Positions 1 to 8,935 of a DNA stretch of 64,000 nt are shown piece after piece (position 1 is the first letter of the stretch; every line of letters begins with the position of its first letter). The position numbers were made by a program, and so were the translations under genes. Below the pieces are notes generated by a model. The model saw only the letters and a program-made list of their open reading frames with translations. It was not told the origin of the DNA and did no database searches. Source of the stretch: Roseibacillus persicicus (GTDB taxonomy: Bacteria > Verrucomicrobiota > Verrucomicrobiia > Verrucomicrobiales > Akkermansiaceae); contig NZ_BMXI01000005.1 in NCBI RefSeq assembly GCF_014651675.1, forward strand, positions 62,001 through 126,000, read 5' to 3'.

Positions 1-172
1 ACTTCATCCCGTCCGCCGCCAGGCTGTCGATGTGGGGAGTCTTGAACTTGGTTTGCCCGTAGCAAGAGAGGTCCCCGTAGCCGAGGTCGTCGGCCAGGAT
101 GTAGATGACGTTGGGCTTTTCGGCCGCGCAAAGAAGGGGAGCCAGTAAAAGGCTGAAAAGGAAAAATTTCAT
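1..172 (-). CDS. Sulfatase (arylsulfatase-like), N-terminal part only
   Basis: Only the first 57 codons lie in the window; the gene runs off the left edge. The translation starts at an ATG with a hydrophobic signal peptide ([18 protein letters not shown]). The sulfatase N-terminal signature follows: [20 protein letters not shown], with the paired Asp residues that help bind the metal, then the usual [11 protein letters not shown] stretch. The Cys/Ser-x-Pro-x-Arg active-site motif would lie beyond the edge. The product is expected to be a periplasmic sulfate-ester hydrolase, a family strongly expanded in Verrucomicrobiota and Planctomycetota for use of sulfated polysaccharides. The substrate cannot be inferred. 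Family call is firm; completeness cannot be judged. Confidence 0.9.
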   Translation of the reverse strand, partial: MKFFLFSLLLAPLLCAAEKPNVIYILADDLGYGDLSCYGQTKFKTPHIDSLAADGMK

Positions 173-259
173 TGAGTGTAGAACGTTTCCCTAGCCCTGT
201 TCCTATCGAAATAAACTGGTTTCGGCGATGCGGGGAACTCTCTTCATTTTTGCGGCCAG

Positions 260-619
260 CTAGCGAGGTTCGTTTCTTTCCAGCTGAGGGGCGGAGCGGG
301 AAAAGAGGGTTCTTTTGAGTAAAAAGCCAAAGAGGTAGGGAGCAACGATGAAGGTCAGGCTCGAGAGAACAACAGCACCCAGGGCTGGCAAAAAGTTCCA
401 GATTTCTTCAGGACCTTCACTGATGACTCTAATGAAGCCCATGGTCGTAATCAGGACAAAAAAGAAGGCGGGAACAGCGAGGAGAATGGTCAAATGAAAC
501 CGGAGCCGCGAAAAGGCCTCGGTATCCGGGCTCTTGGCTTTCGAGCTTGTTTTGAAGAAGCCCACCAAAAAGAGAATCGAGGTGATAACGAGCAGTTCTG
601 CGGTGCCAATGATTGCCAT
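260..619 (-). CDS. Small three-helix membrane protein, unknown function
   Basis: A 119-residue product starting at ATG (MAIIGTAELL). A longer open frame continues upstream, but that part is low-complexity Arg/Pro/His and antisense to the phosphatase gene, so the internal ATG is preferred. Three hydrophobic segments are visible: about residues 5-23, 43-65 and 77-102. The basic tail (LLKRTLFSRSAPQLERNEPR) suggests a cytoplasmic C-terminus. The gene lies 59 bp downstream of the PhoD-like phosphatase on the same strand and may be cotranscribed. I do not recognise the family and assign no function. Confidence 0.6.
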   Translation of the reverse strand: MAIIGTAELLVITSILFLVGFFKTSSKAKSPDTEAFSRLRFHLTILLAVPAFFFVLITTMGFIRVISEGPEEIWNFLPALGAVVLSSLTFIVAPYLFGFLLKRTLFSRSAPQLERNEPR

Positions 620-678
620 TTTGTCTTCTGACTTGAGAGAGTTCGGGAGGGGAGAGGAGGAGAGATCTGGTTTGACCT

Positions 679-2052
679 CTATTGCTCCTGTGGCGGCGAA
701 GTCAGCTTGGTCTCGTTGGTGACCTTGCCGTCGACGTCGTGATGGGTGATGGTCAGGACGTTGCCGTCGACTTGCACGGAGAGGAAGCCGCCTTTGACAC
801 GAAGAAACTGGTGCTCCGGCCGCTTGTCGTTCGGATTCCATCCTTGGGCGTGGGCATCGGAGGCGGGTCCCGCTCCGAATTCCTGCAATCCGGTCTCGGA
901 GACAATGGAGTGGTATTGCCAGTGGCGATCGCCGTTGATGACGAAGGTGCCGGGGGTGTGGGAGAGGAGCCGGCGCAGGCGTTCCCCTTCGAAGGCAAAG
1001 GTCTTGTTGGCGTGGTTGTCTTTCTTGCTGTTTCGGTCCGGGCCTACCACCGGGGTGGGCGAAACGTAGAGCTTGAAGGTGGCGTCGGAGGCCTTCATCG
1101 ACTCTTCCAGCCAAGCCCATTGTTCTTTCCCTAGAATCGATTTGAAGGGACCGTCTTCCATCTTTTTAGGCGAACGATAGTAGCGGACTTCGGGCAGCCA
1201 GATTTGCAGATCCTTACCCCAACGGAAGGTGCGATAGGGCTTTTCCGACCAAGGGACTTGTTCTTCCCAAATCTTGATCCCGTCTTCCCAAGTGAGCTCG
1301 CCATAGGTGTCGCCTGGCTGGCAATCATCTTTCAGCAGGTCGTGGTCGTCGTGCATCCAATAGGAAGGAATGCGGTTGTGGAACTCGCGCTGGAAGGGGA
1401 GGGAATACATCCGGTGCCACCGGTAACGGGCCAAGTCCACGGTTTTGGAGAGGGGTTGCTTCCGATCGTAGTAGACGGTGTCGCCGGTTTGAATGAAGAA
1501 AGCCGGATCCAGTTTCAACATCGAGGAGTAGATCTTATGCCCCTTTTCTACGTCGTCGCGCAGTCCGAATTCCTGGCAAGTGGAGACCGTGAAGGTGATG
1601 GGCGCGGAGACCTTCGCAAGAGGTGGAGTGGTGAAGAGGACCTCAATTGTAGCGGTTTCGGACGTATCCGGAGACGCGGTAGATACTGCTGTTAGATTGA
1701 GCTGATAGGTCGTGGCAGGTTCGAGATCGTCGAGACGCTTCTGGAGACAATAGTCGTCCTCCGGTCCAGTTTGACCCAGCGCCATCGGTTCGATTTTTGA
1801 GGAAAGGTTGTCGGGACCTGTCTTGGTGAGCCGGACTTCGACCTTGGCTTCTTCTCCCGGGACGACCCAGTTGGGTTTATCCTTGGTCCATTGGTCGACC
1901 GCGTTGAGGGCGGCGTCGTTTTCGGTGGTGCGGACCCAGATGACTACGGAGTTGGGAGTGAGCTCGCCAATCTTCACCCCGTTGGCAAAGCCGAGGCCAT
2001 GAGCATGTGGACTTAAAAAAGCGAGGGTGGCGCAAAGAGGGAGAAGTTTCAT
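679..2052 (-). CDS. PhoD-like alkaline phosphatase/phosphodiesterase
   Basis: A 457-residue secreted metallophosphoesterase of the PhoD type. I start it at the ATG that gives a signal peptide (MKLLPLCATLAFLSPHAHG), not at the upstream open-frame start. The N-terminal region (GVKIGELTPNSVVIWVRT) is the fibronectin-like domain typical of PhoD. Metal-site motifs follow in order: IQTGDTVYYD, YWMHDDHDLLKDD and FVINGDRHW. Known PhoD enzymes use Fe3+/Ca2+ and release phosphate from phosphomono- or diesters in the periplasm or outside the cell. The true substrate is open, since related families cleave other phosphoesters. Downstream on the same strand is a small membrane protein. Confidence 0.85.
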   Translation of the reverse strand: MKLLPLCATLAFLSPHAHGLGFANGVKIGELTPNSVVIWVRTTENDAALNAVDQWTKDKPNWVVPGEEAKVEVRLTKTGPDNLSSKIEPMALGQTGPEDDYCLQKRLDDLEPATTYQLNLTAVSTASPDTSETATIEVLFTTPPLAKVSAPITFTVSTCQEFGLRDDVEKGHKIYSSMLKLDPAFFIQTGDTVYYDRKQPLSKTVDLARYRWHRMYSLPFQREFHNRIPSYWMHDDHDLLKDDCQPGDTYGELTWEDGIKIWEEQVPWSEKPYRTFRWGKDLQIWLPEVRYYRSPKKMEDGPFKSILGKEQWAWLEESMKASDATFKLYVSPTPVVGPDRNSKKDNHANKTFAFEGERLRRLLSHTPGTFVINGDRHWQYHSIVSETGLQEFGAGPASDAHAQGWNPNDKRPEHQFLRVKGGFLSVQVDGNVLTITHHDVDGKVTNETKLTSPPQEQ

Positions 2053-2160
2053 GGCATGATTAAGGAATGGAATTTTGCAGTTGGCGAGAGCTGAATCCCG
2101 AGGACCTGCACCCGGGACGGGGATAGGGGCGGTTGCGTCAGGCAATCTCAATGTCTTGCG

Positions 2161-2188
2161 GGAAAAAAGGCGGGAAGGAATGCGCCTT
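2161..2188 (-). terminator. Probable intrinsic terminator of the lipoprotein hydrolase gene
   Basis: Read on the minus strand, AAGGCG and CGCCTT (positions 2083-2088 numbering of the pair is 2183-2188 and 2167-2172) form a 6-bp stem around a 10-base loop. Six T follow in total, two of them within the second arm. The hairpin touches the stop codon of the gene ending at 2187. The stem is short, so strength is uncertain. Confidence 0.45.
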
Positions 2189-3620
2189 AGCGTCGCAACA
2201 GTTTGATCACTTCCTCTGCCGTCTCCTTGTCCTTAATCAGCCAATGACCGCTGCGCACGATGGTTTGGCTATCGGCTTGTTCGAGCTTGGCAGAGGTGTA
2301 AGGGACGACCCAATCGCCCAAGCCTCTTTCGCTGCCGGTGATGGTGGCGACAATATTGTGGAGCTCGACTCCGCTGCGAATTGGCATTTCGTTGAGAGCT
2401 TGCAAGGCGGCACTTTCGGGATTGAGTTCCGAGACCGAGACCTCGTTGCCCGAGAGCAGGGAGGCTCCTTGCTGCGTGAGGATGCCGGGCTCGGCGAAGG
2501 CAATATTTTGCGCGGTGCTGAGGGTGGCTCCCAAGATGCGGGCAGGGGCTTTGACGAGTTTTTGGGCGAGCCAAAGGAGAGGGCCTCCCGCCAGTCCCGC
2601 GCCTTTGTGTGGAGTGGCGAGAAAGATGACTTTGGAAGGCTCTTCCAAGGGTTCGAAGAGAAGTTGCTCGCGGATTCTCTTCCGCTGATAGGGGAGCAAT
2701 CGGATGTCGTCGACGGGGCGGTTGAAATACTTCTGATAGAGTTTTTCGGGCTCTTCGGAAAGGGAGAGTCGGGTGATGAGTCCGCCCATGGAGTGGGCCA
2801 CGATGGTGGTTTCTTTTCGCAAAGGGCGGTCGTTCTTGTCGGGGTCCAGGGTTCGGACCAAGACACGGAAATCCTCGCGAAAGTTTGCGGCTGTTAGAAC
2901 CCAAGGGTCGCCGGTCGGATAGAAGTAGAACCAGAATTGATAACGGTCCCAGAGGTCGGGCTTGCTGGCGATGGTGGAGGCTAAAAATTCGAAGTCCACG
3001 GGGGTCGAGAGAAGGCCATGGATGAAGATGAGCGGGATTTTCTCAGGGTCGTATTCTGTGGCGAGATAGAATCCACGTCGGTCCGACCAACCCGCAGGAT
3101 CGAGGAGGGTGAGGAGGTGGACGATGGAGCTGGGTTCCTGTTCTTCTGCAAAATCGAAGGGCAGCCGGAAGTTACTGGCAAGGGGAAGGCCTCCGAGTTG
3201 ATTGTTCTCCCGAAAATCGAGGGCGGTCAGTTTAAGTGAACCGTCTCGTTCGGAGCGGGCCACGATAGTTGCGGGTTGGCTGGTGAATTGCCAAGCCTGG
3301 GAGGTGATTTGTTTGAGCTTGAGGTCCTCCCGGGTGTGCATCATCGCCACGGTGCCGAGGTGCCCCGGATTCTTGTCGTCCTTGGAAAATTTTTCAGCCG
3401 GAGTGAGTCCGGTGATGTTTTCCAGGTGGGGGTGCTCGTCGACCAGTCGGATAGGTCGTCCCGCCACGGTGTCTGGATAACCGTTGCCCGCCCAGTATTC
3501 GACGAGTTGGCGGGTGGTTCGTTGGGTGAGGTAGCCCGTTTTGTCAGGGATTTGCGGCGCGTCCGGGACTGAGGAGCACGCGGCAAGAACGAGAGCAAGG
3601 GCAATAACGAACAGGCGCAC
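2187..3620 (-). CDS. Alpha/beta-hydrolase lipoprotein (lipase/esterase-like)
   Basis: A lipoprotein of about 477 residues. The open frame begins with TTG at 3635; I prefer the GTG at 3620 because it gives a compact lipoprotein signal (MRLFVIALALVLAAC), cleaved before Cys15. The mature protein has the oxyanion-region motif PLIFIHGLLSTP and the nucleophile elbow IVAHSMGGLITRLS, where Ser is the predicted catalytic residue. A C-terminal GHW motif probably holds the catalytic His. The layout resembles PGAP1/lipase-like hydrolases that act on lipids or esters at the envelope. The product should be anchored to the outer or inner membrane. The substrate is unknown. It is likely transcribed alone, with a hairpin at its stop codon. 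Confidence 0.75.
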   Translation of the reverse strand: MRLFVIALALVLAACSSVPDAPQIPDKTGYLTQRTTRQLVEYWAGNGYPDTVAGRPIRLVDEHPHLENITGLTPAEKFSKDDKNPGHLGTVAMMHTREDLKLKQITSQAWQFTSQPATIVARSERDGSLKLTALDFRENNQLGGLPLASNFRLPFDFAEEQEPSSIVHLLTLLDPAGWSDRRGFYLATEYDPEKIPLIFIHGLLSTPVDFEFLASTIASKPDLWDRYQFWFYFYPTGDPWVLTAANFREDFRVLVRTLDPDKNDRPLRKETTIVAHSMGGLITRLSLSEEPEKLYQKYFNRPVDDIRLLPYQRKRIREQLLFEPLEEPSKVIFLATPHKGAGLAGGPLLWLAQKLVKAPARILGATLSTAQNIAFAEPGILTQQGASLLSGNEVSVSELNPESAALQALNEMPIRSGVELHNIVATITGSERGLGDWVVPYTSAKLEQADSQTIVRSGHWLIKDKETAEEVIKLLRR

Positions 3621-3790
3621 GGAGTGAGAGTTCAAAATTTAGGCATCAGAGTCGAGTCTTCCCTGAGGGCAATCGTAGTGCAGGAAAGAACGAATCGTTC
3701 AGCCGACTTCATTGGGGTCAATGAAGTTGGTTTTGCTGTAGTGTCGCTGCGACGCGGTTTCGGACACGGTGTGTAGTACCTTCCGCCATC

Positions 3791-4122
3791 TCGTTGTTAG
3801 AGAAACCGCTTCGGGATGGCGGGAGAACTTTCGAATCTCCCGCTCGCTTTAAATCTGCTCGGACGACAATACCCAGGGCGTTGCCCTGGGCAATCTTGTT
3901 TCGCCCCGTTGGGGCTGACGGGGTCGGTGTGGATGTGATCGTCGCAGAGCATAGCCCCAACGGGGCGAAAGAGGATAGCCCGGGGTGCAACCCCGGGTCA
4001 GCGAGGGGAAGTGGTTGGGAACGAGCGTGCGATGAGTGAGTTCGAGGGCGTTCCCGAAGTGGGTTTGGAAGGTGGGTTTGTGGCGTGAGCAGTTTACGTG
4101 GGCGGGAGGGGCTTGGGCTGCC
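3791..4122. repeat. Direct repeat unit 1 of 3 with REP-like GC palindromes
   Basis: First copy of a repeat starting TCGTTGTTAGAGAAA. It contains four GC palindromes: CCCAGGGCGTTGCCCTGGG (3872-3890), GCCCCGTTGGGGC (3903-3915), a second CCCC/GGGG element (3953-3966) and a CCCGGGG/CCCCGGG hairpin (about 3977-3998). The rest of the unit (CGAGCGTGCGATG, GGGCGTTCCCGAAGTGGG) is also kept in copy 2. Open frames through it do not look like proteins. Confidence 0.8.
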
Positions 4123-4492
4123 TCGTTGTTAGAGAAATCGCTTCGGAATGGCGGATGAACTTCCGAATCTCCCGCTCGCTTTGATTCTGCTTGGACGACA
4201 AAACCCAAGGCGTTGCCCTGGGCTATCTTGTTTCGCCCCTTTGGGGCTGACGGGGTCGGTGTGGTGTGCCCGTGGATGCGTCGAATAGGTGTAGGGGTGT
4301 GGATGTGATCGTCGCAGAGCATAGCCCCGACGGGGCGAAAGAGGATAGCCCGGGGTGGAACCCCGGGTTAGCGAGGGGAAGATGTTGGGAACGAGCGTGC
4401 GATGGGTGATTTCGAGGGCGTTCCCGAAGTGGGTTTGGAAGGTGGGTTTGTGGCGTAAGCAGTTTGCGTGGGCGGGAGGGGCTTGCGCTGTC
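4123..4492. repeat. Direct repeat unit 2 of 3, with about 37 extra bases
   Basis: Second copy, aligned to unit 1 over its whole length and starting 332 bp later. It has about 37 extra bases near 4261-4300, after the GCCCC-GGGGC palindrome. The first palindrome is decayed (CCCAAGGCGTTGCCCTGGG). The hairpin near 4346-4368 is kept. Confidence 0.8.
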
Positions 4493-4830
4493 TCGTTGTT
4501 GGAGAAATCGCTTCGGGATGGCGGGTGAACTTCCGAATCTCCCGCTCGCTTTGATTCTGCTCGGACGACGAAACCCAGGGCGTTGCCCTGGGCTATCTTG
4601 GTTCGCCCCGTTGGGGCTGACGGGGTCGGTGTGGTTGTGGTGTTGTTGGGAACACCCTTGCTCTTCGCCTGCTAGGGTTGACCAATTTGGCGGGTTATCG
4701 ATGTTCCAGACGCTGCTCGCCCGTTGGGGCTGACGTATTTGGTTGTTTTTCAGCGTGTCTGTGGAGGCGGCGAGCAGCCCCGATGGGGCGTGAGAGCTTG
4801 GCCCGGGGGAAGCCCGGGTTTGCTCTGGAA
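4493..4830. repeat. Direct repeat unit 3, partial, with degenerate tail
   Basis: Third copy, starting 370 bp after unit 2. It matches to about 4635 and then diverges. Separate palindrome fragments follow at about 4711-4735 (CCCGTTGGGGCTGACG) and 4771-4820 (AGCCCCGATGGGGC and GGCCCGGGGGAAGCCCGGG). The block stops just before the oxidoreductase stop codon at 4849. Confidence 0.7.
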
Positions 4831-4848
4831 TGTTCTTTTCGGCTTTCT

Positions 4849-5892
4849 TTAGAGAAAGACCTTCTTCCCGTCGTTCTGTGCGCTTTCGTAGATGGCGCGA
4901 ATGACGGCGACGGACTTGCGGGCTTCGGCGGAGGAGGTGCTGGGCTCGCGGCCTTCCGCGATGGCATTGACCACTTCTTCGAAGTTGCGCTGGTGCTGAT
5001 AGAAGTTAATGGCGGAAGGGTCGTTGGCTCCCAGTCCGGCTTCCTGTCCCTTCATGTGGTTGGAGAGGATCTCGGCATCGATGGGCTCTTCTTTCATGAA
5101 GTCCCAGATCTCGAAAGACTCGTCGGCGAGGAAAACCGAACCTTCGGTTCCGGCCAGCTGCACCCGGGCCGGGTGGCCGTCCTTGGACCAAGTGGCGGTG
5201 GAGGCTTCGATAACGCCGCGGGCTCCGTTCTCGAATTCGATGAGCGCGACGCAGTGGTCTTCCACTTCGATGCGTTCGTGGGCGAGAAGGGCGGTGTTGG
5301 CTTGCACGGATTTGATGGGGCCGGCGAGGTGAAGCAGGGCATCCACGGTGTGGATGGACTGGTTCATGAGGGCGCCACCGCCGTCGAGGGCCCAGGTGCC
5401 ACGCCAACCGGCGGAGTCGTAGTAGGCCTGGTCGCGATACCACTTGATGTAGGCGGAAGCAGACGTCAGCACGCCAAAACGTCCCGCCTCGACTGTGGCC
5501 TTGAAGGCGTCCATGCCAGGGTGGAAACGGCGATTGAGAACGGCGGCGAGGGTCTTTCCATTGGCTTCGGCGGCGGCAATGAGCTCGTCGCACTTTTCAA
5601 CGGTGACTTCGAGCGGCTTTTCGACAATAGCGTGCTTGCCAGCATTGAGAGCGGCCAAAGTGGGCTCGAGGTGGGCGCCGCTGGGGGTGCCCACGGTCAC
5701 GATCTCCAGCTCGGGATCGGCGAGAAACTCAGCCATGTCCGAAAAACCCTTGGCGCCATATTCTTCCGCAAGCTTGTCTGCGCGTTCCTGGTTGAGGTCG
5801 AAAACCGAGTGAAGAGAGCCGCCTTCCATGGCGGTGATAGCTTTTGCGTGAAAGTGGCCGATCATGCCGGCACCGATGATTCCGAATTTCAT
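4849..5892 (-). CDS. Gfo/Idh/MocA-family NAD(P)-dependent oxidoreductase
   Basis: A 347-residue cytoplasmic dehydrogenase. The N-terminus MKFGIIGAGMIGHFHAKAI is a Rossmann dinucleotide-binding fold with the GxGxxG motif. The family EKP motif follows (AIVEKPLEVT), whose Lys is the usual catalytic residue. The C-terminal half (about 125-340) is the alpha/beta substrate domain, with NRRFHPGMDAF and GGGALMNQSIHTVD; its His is in the usual catalytic position. Members oxidise sugars, inositols or their derivatives. There is no signal peptide and no neighbour that identifies the substrate. The start is a clear ATG. The 177-bp divergent gap to the next gene contains an imperfect inverted repeat near 5902-5939. 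Confidence 0.9.
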   Translation of the reverse strand: MKFGIIGAGMIGHFHAKAITAMEGGSLHSVFDLNQERADKLAEEYGAKGFSDMAEFLADPELEIVTVGTPSGAHLEPTLAALNAGKHAIVEKPLEVTVEKCDELIAAAEANGKTLAAVLNRRFHPGMDAFKATVEAGRFGVLTSASAYIKWYRDQAYYDSAGWRGTWALDGGGALMNQSIHTVDALLHLAGPIKSVQANTALLAHERIEVEDHCVALIEFENGARGVIEASTATWSKDGHPARVQLAGTEGSVFLADESFEIWDFMKEEPIDAEILSNHMKGQEAGLGANDPSAINFYQHQRNFEEVVNAIAEGREPSTSSAEARKSVAVIRAIYESAQNDGKKVFL

Positions 5893-6069
5893 AGAATATT
5901 GTGTGGTGAAACTGCGGGGTCAGTTTTGACCGTCACACCGCTCAGGTCACGGAGAAATCACTCTCTTTTTTAGAGCATTTTCTTTCATCGAAATTGAGTG
6001 GGGAGGGTCTCTTGTAAAGCCAAGCGATATTTGTTCGACGACGAAATTCGGAGCAGCCTAGTCTGGTTC

Positions 6070-6546
6070 ATGAAATATTGGTTGAGAACGGATGCGAACC
6101 CGCCGGTTATTGGTCCTCTCTCTTTGGAAGACATGAGCTATCGCTTCAAGGCCGGGACGATTGCGATTGAGACTTTGGTTTTGGAGGACAGGGGGCAATC
6201 TTATAGAGACCTGTCGGTTGAGGACTTTTCGCTGCCGCTTTCCAGCCTAATTGATTCGGAAGGAAACCCGAGGCCGGCTGAACAGGCACCAGTGGAAGCT
6301 TCGGTGGAATTTTCGGGACGCTATGGTGAATTGCGAAAGCAGATTCAATCCGGTTGGAAGGCGATTTGTGTGGTTTTGATGCTATACACGATTTTTGTTT
6401 TCGCTGTAGCGGGAGTTGCCGGTCCGTTGGCGCTTTTGTGGGGCTTATTTACCGCATTCTCAGGGCTGGTGGTCGCCTTTTTTGGGAAGCATGTCCTTTT
6501 GCTCCTGATTGATATCTCGGAAGCGTTGCAGAGTGATAAAGAATAA
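6070..6546 (+). CDS. GYF_2-like domain membrane protein
   Basis: A 158-residue protein. I start at the ATG giving MKYWLRTDANPPVIGPLSLE, because the N-terminal block then matches the GYF_2/DUF4339 pattern, a short domain of the 'W-x-Y...GP-x-s/t...l' type near the N-terminus of many bacterial membrane proteins. The middle part is polar. Two hydrophobic segments lie near residues 96-124 and 128-150. Such proteins usually expose the GYF_2 domain to the cytoplasm, but partners are unknown. The next gene starts 36 bp downstream on the same strand. The domain call is moderate and no specific function is claimed. Confidence 0.6.
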   Translation: MKYWLRTDANPPVIGPLSLEDMSYRFKAGTIAIETLVLEDRGQSYRDLSVEDFSLPLSSLIDSEGNPRPAEQAPVEASVEFSGRYGELRKQIQSGWKAICVVLMLYTIFVFAVAGVAGPLALLWGLFTAFSGLVVAFFGKHVLLLLIDISEALQSDKE

Positions 6547-6582
6547 GCGAAAAGTTTGAGGTTCAGTGTCGATAGACGACTG

Positions 6583-6969
6583 ATGATCAGTTCTCGAACA
6601 ACCTCGTTTATACTATCTTTCGCTTTGCTCTCTCAGTTCTCAGTTGGGGAGGGAGATCCTAATTTCGTGTCGCAGATAGAAGTTCGAGGCGATGTTGAAG
6701 TTGAGGGAGTATATATTTATTCTAGGAATCTGACACTAGGGAAGCTTCTTGAGCTGGCCGCTATCAAAAAAGACTGGTCGTATCGAGAGGTCCGGGTGCT
6801 GCGGGATGGGCAGTTGTGGTGTCTGCGTCCTTATCCAAGTCCGGTGTGTCGCGAGGAAAGAGTCTATCCTGGCGACACAGTGGAAGTTCGCCGACGGGAA
6901 CTCTGGGATTGGTTCAAGCTGCAAGCTCTCAACAAAAAATCTCTTTCTGCATCGAGCAGTGGACGTTGA
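6583..6969 (+). CDS. Small exported protein with SLBB-like segment
   Basis: A 128-residue product. The open frame can begin at TTG 6556, but ATG 6583 gives a cleaner signal peptide (MISSRTTSFILSFALLSQFS). The mature part contains VEVEGVYIYSRNLTLGKLLE and later VYPGDTVEVRRRE. Together these recall the SLBB fold (soluble-ligand-binding beta-grasp) found in polysaccharide export proteins. The two short motifs are suggestive only. It lies downstream of the GYF_2-like gene and converges on lepA. Real gene likely; function not known. Confidence 0.5.
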   Translation: MISSRTTSFILSFALLSQFSVGEGDPNFVSQIEVRGDVEVEGVYIYSRNLTLGKLLELAAIKKDWSYREVRVLRDGQLWCLRPYPSPVCREERVYPGDTVEVRRRELWDWFKLQALNKKSLSASSSGR

Positions 6970-7062
6970 AAAGCTGTTTTTTGCCGTTCTATTTCGCGAG
7001 GGGCCAGAATGCCAGCGATGATGAACGAAGGATGTCGTTAGCGCGGCTAACAAGGGGAGGAC

Positions 7063-8862
7063 TTAATCACCACTCTTCAGCACCTTGATGAAGGCATCCT
7101 GCGGAATGTTGACTTTACCAAAGGCTTTCATCTTCGCTTTCCCCTTCTTCTGCTTTTCCAACAGTTTGCGCTTTCGGGAGATGTCACCGCCGTAACATTT
7201 GGCGGTCACGTTTTTGCGCATCGCGCTGATGGTCTCGCGGGCGATGATGTTGCCACCGATGGCTGCCTGGATGGCGACGGTGAACATCTGGGTGGGGATG
7301 ACTTCCTTGAGCTTGGCCGCGAGTTCGCGTCCCCGGGCCTGGGCCTTGTCGCGGTGGACGATGGTGGAGAAGGCTTCCACGGGTTCGCTGGCGATGAGCA
7401 TGTCCATCTTGACCATGTTGGCGGCGCGATAGCCGGCGTGCTCGTAGTCCATGGAGCCGTAGCCGCGGGTCATGGACTTGAGGCGGTCGTTGAAGTCGAC
7501 GAGGATGTCGGCGAGGGGGACGGTGGCAGTGAGCATCACGCGGAACTCGTCGATGGTCTCGGTATTCTCGAGCTCGCCGCGCTTTTCCATAATCAGCTGC
7601 ATGGCGTCGCCGATGTAGTCACCGGGCAACATGATGAAGATACGGACCATGGGTTCGCGGATTTCTTCGATGACTTGCTGGTCGGGGAGGAAAGAAGGGT
7701 TGTCGATGATGAGCTCTTCTCCGTCGGTCTTGGTGACCTCGTAGATTACGGAGGGATAGGTGGAGATCACGTCCATGTCGAATTCGCGGCGGAGGCGTTC
7801 CTGAATGATTTCCATGTGCAGGAGACCCAGGAAGCCACAGCGGAAGCCGAAGCCGAGGGCGGTGGAGGACTCGTTCTGGAAGGTGAAAGCCGCGTCGTTG
7901 ATCTGCAGCTTGCCCATGGCGACTTGCAGGGCCTCGTAATCGGAGGTGTCGATGGGGTAGATGCCGGAGAAGACCATGGGACGGATTTCCTTGAAGCCGG
8001 GCAGGGGCTCGGGGCAGGGCTTGTCCTTGTGAGTGATGGTGTCGCCAATTTTGATCTCGGCGGTGGTCTTCATGTTGGCGATCAGGTAGCCCACGTCGCC
8101 CGCGACGAGGCAGTCCATTTTCTTCATCCCGGGGACAAAGACGCCGGTCTCTTTCACCTCATAGTGATTGTCGGTGTGGAAAAGCTTGATGCGGTCGCCC
8201 TTTTTGACCGTGCCGGACATGACCCGGACGTATGAGATAACACCCCGATAGGCATCATAAAGACTATCGAAGACCGAGGCACGCAGGATGCCGTCCTCAT
8301 TGTCCACGGGCGGGGGGACGAGCTCGACGACGGCCTCGAGAATATCCTGGATGCCGATTCCTTGTTTCGCGGAACAGGGGATGGCGGTCTCGCCGGGGAT
8401 GGCGAGGATGTCTTCGAGCTGCTGGCAGCACTTGTCGACATCCGCCGCGGGGAGGTCGATCTTGTTGAGAACGGGGACGATGGCGAGGTCTTGCTCGAGG
8501 GCGAGGTTGACGTTGGCCATGGTCTGGGCCTCAACGCCTTGCGCGGCATCAATGATGAGGATAGCGCCCTCACATGCGGCGAGGCTGCGGGAGACTTCGT
8601 AGGAAAAGTCGACGTGGCCGGGGGTGTCGAGAAGGTTGAGCTTGTAGGTCTTTCCGTCCTTGGCGGTGTAGGCCATGGTCACGGGGTGGGACTTGATGGT
8701 GATGCCTTTCTCCCGCTCCAGATCCATGGCGTCCAGAAGTTGGGCTTTGGAATCGCGCTGGGCGACAGTTTGGGTGAACTCCAACAAGCGATCGGAAAGA
8801 GTGGTCTTTCCGTGATCGATGTGTGCGATGATGGAGAAGTTACGAGTGAGGCTGGTGTCCAT
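7063..8862 (-). CDS. lepA: Elongation factor 4 (LepA) translational GTPase
   Basis: A 599-residue GTPase of the usual LepA length. I start at the ATG that gives MDTSLTRNFSIIAHIDHGKT, not at the upstream in-frame start. G motifs are in order: AHIDHGKTT (P loop), the switch I stretch REKGITI, DTPGHVDF and NKIDLP. The C-terminus carries the LepA-specific domain, with GKVNIPQDAFIKVLKSGD at the end. LepA binds ribosomes and affects elongation and initiation under stress. The promoter side faces the PAS gene; the 73-bp gap contains a perfect 8-bp inverted repeat (8892-8917). Ordinary and complete. Confidence 0.97.
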   Translation of the reverse strand: MDTSLTRNFSIIAHIDHGKTTLSDRLLEFTQTVAQRDSKAQLLDAMDLEREKGITIKSHPVTMAYTAKDGKTYKLNLLDTPGHVDFSYEVSRSLAACEGAILIIDAAQGVEAQTMANVNLALEQDLAIVPVLNKIDLPAADVDKCCQQLEDILAIPGETAIPCSAKQGIGIQDILEAVVELVPPPVDNEDGILRASVFDSLYDAYRGVISYVRVMSGTVKKGDRIKLFHTDNHYEVKETGVFVPGMKKMDCLVAGDVGYLIANMKTTAEIKIGDTITHKDKPCPEPLPGFKEIRPMVFSGIYPIDTSDYEALQVAMGKLQINDAAFTFQNESSTALGFGFRCGFLGLLHMEIIQERLRREFDMDVISTYPSVIYEVTKTDGEELIIDNPSFLPDQQVIEEIREPMVRIFIMLPGDYIGDAMQLIMEKRGELENTETIDEFRVMLTATVPLADILVDFNDRLKSMTRGYGSMDYEHAGYRAANMVKMDMLIASEPVEAFSTIVHRDKAQARGRELAAKLKEVIPTQMFTVAIQAAIGGNIIARETISAMRKNVTAKCYGGDISRKRKLLEKQKKGKAKMKAFGKVNIPQDAFIKVLKSGD

Positions 8863-8891
8863 GGAAAATGACCCGGGGAGGCGGGAGGGGA

Positions 8892-8917
8892 GACTCTTGA
8901 ATCGTGGCCCAAGAGTC
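8892..8917. other. Perfect 8-bp inverted repeat between PAS gene and lepA
   Basis: GACTCTTG (8892-8899) and CAAGAGTC (8910-8917) are exact inverted copies around a 10-base loop. It lies after the stop codon of the PAS gene at 8936 and just before lepA. No T-run follows, so it may be a weak terminator or an operator or leader hairpin for lepA. Confidence 0.4.
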
Positions 8918-8935
8918 AAGACAGGGCTGTCACGA

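Noticed and set aside
3791-4830. Possible CRISPR array
   Set aside because: Units are 330-370 bp, diverged and contain palindromes throughout. There are no short identical repeats with unique spacers and no cas genes.
4678-5973. Plus-strand open frame of 431 codons over the oxidoreductase gene
   Set aside because: It is antisense to a clear Gfo/Idh/MocA gene and begins in the repeat block. Its sequence is Gly/Val/Asp-rich with no domain, as expected for a shadow frame.
7037-7051. GTTAGC-GCG-GCTAAC hairpin as terminator between the small exported protein and lepA
   Set aside because: Stem is only six pairs and there is no T-run on either strand.
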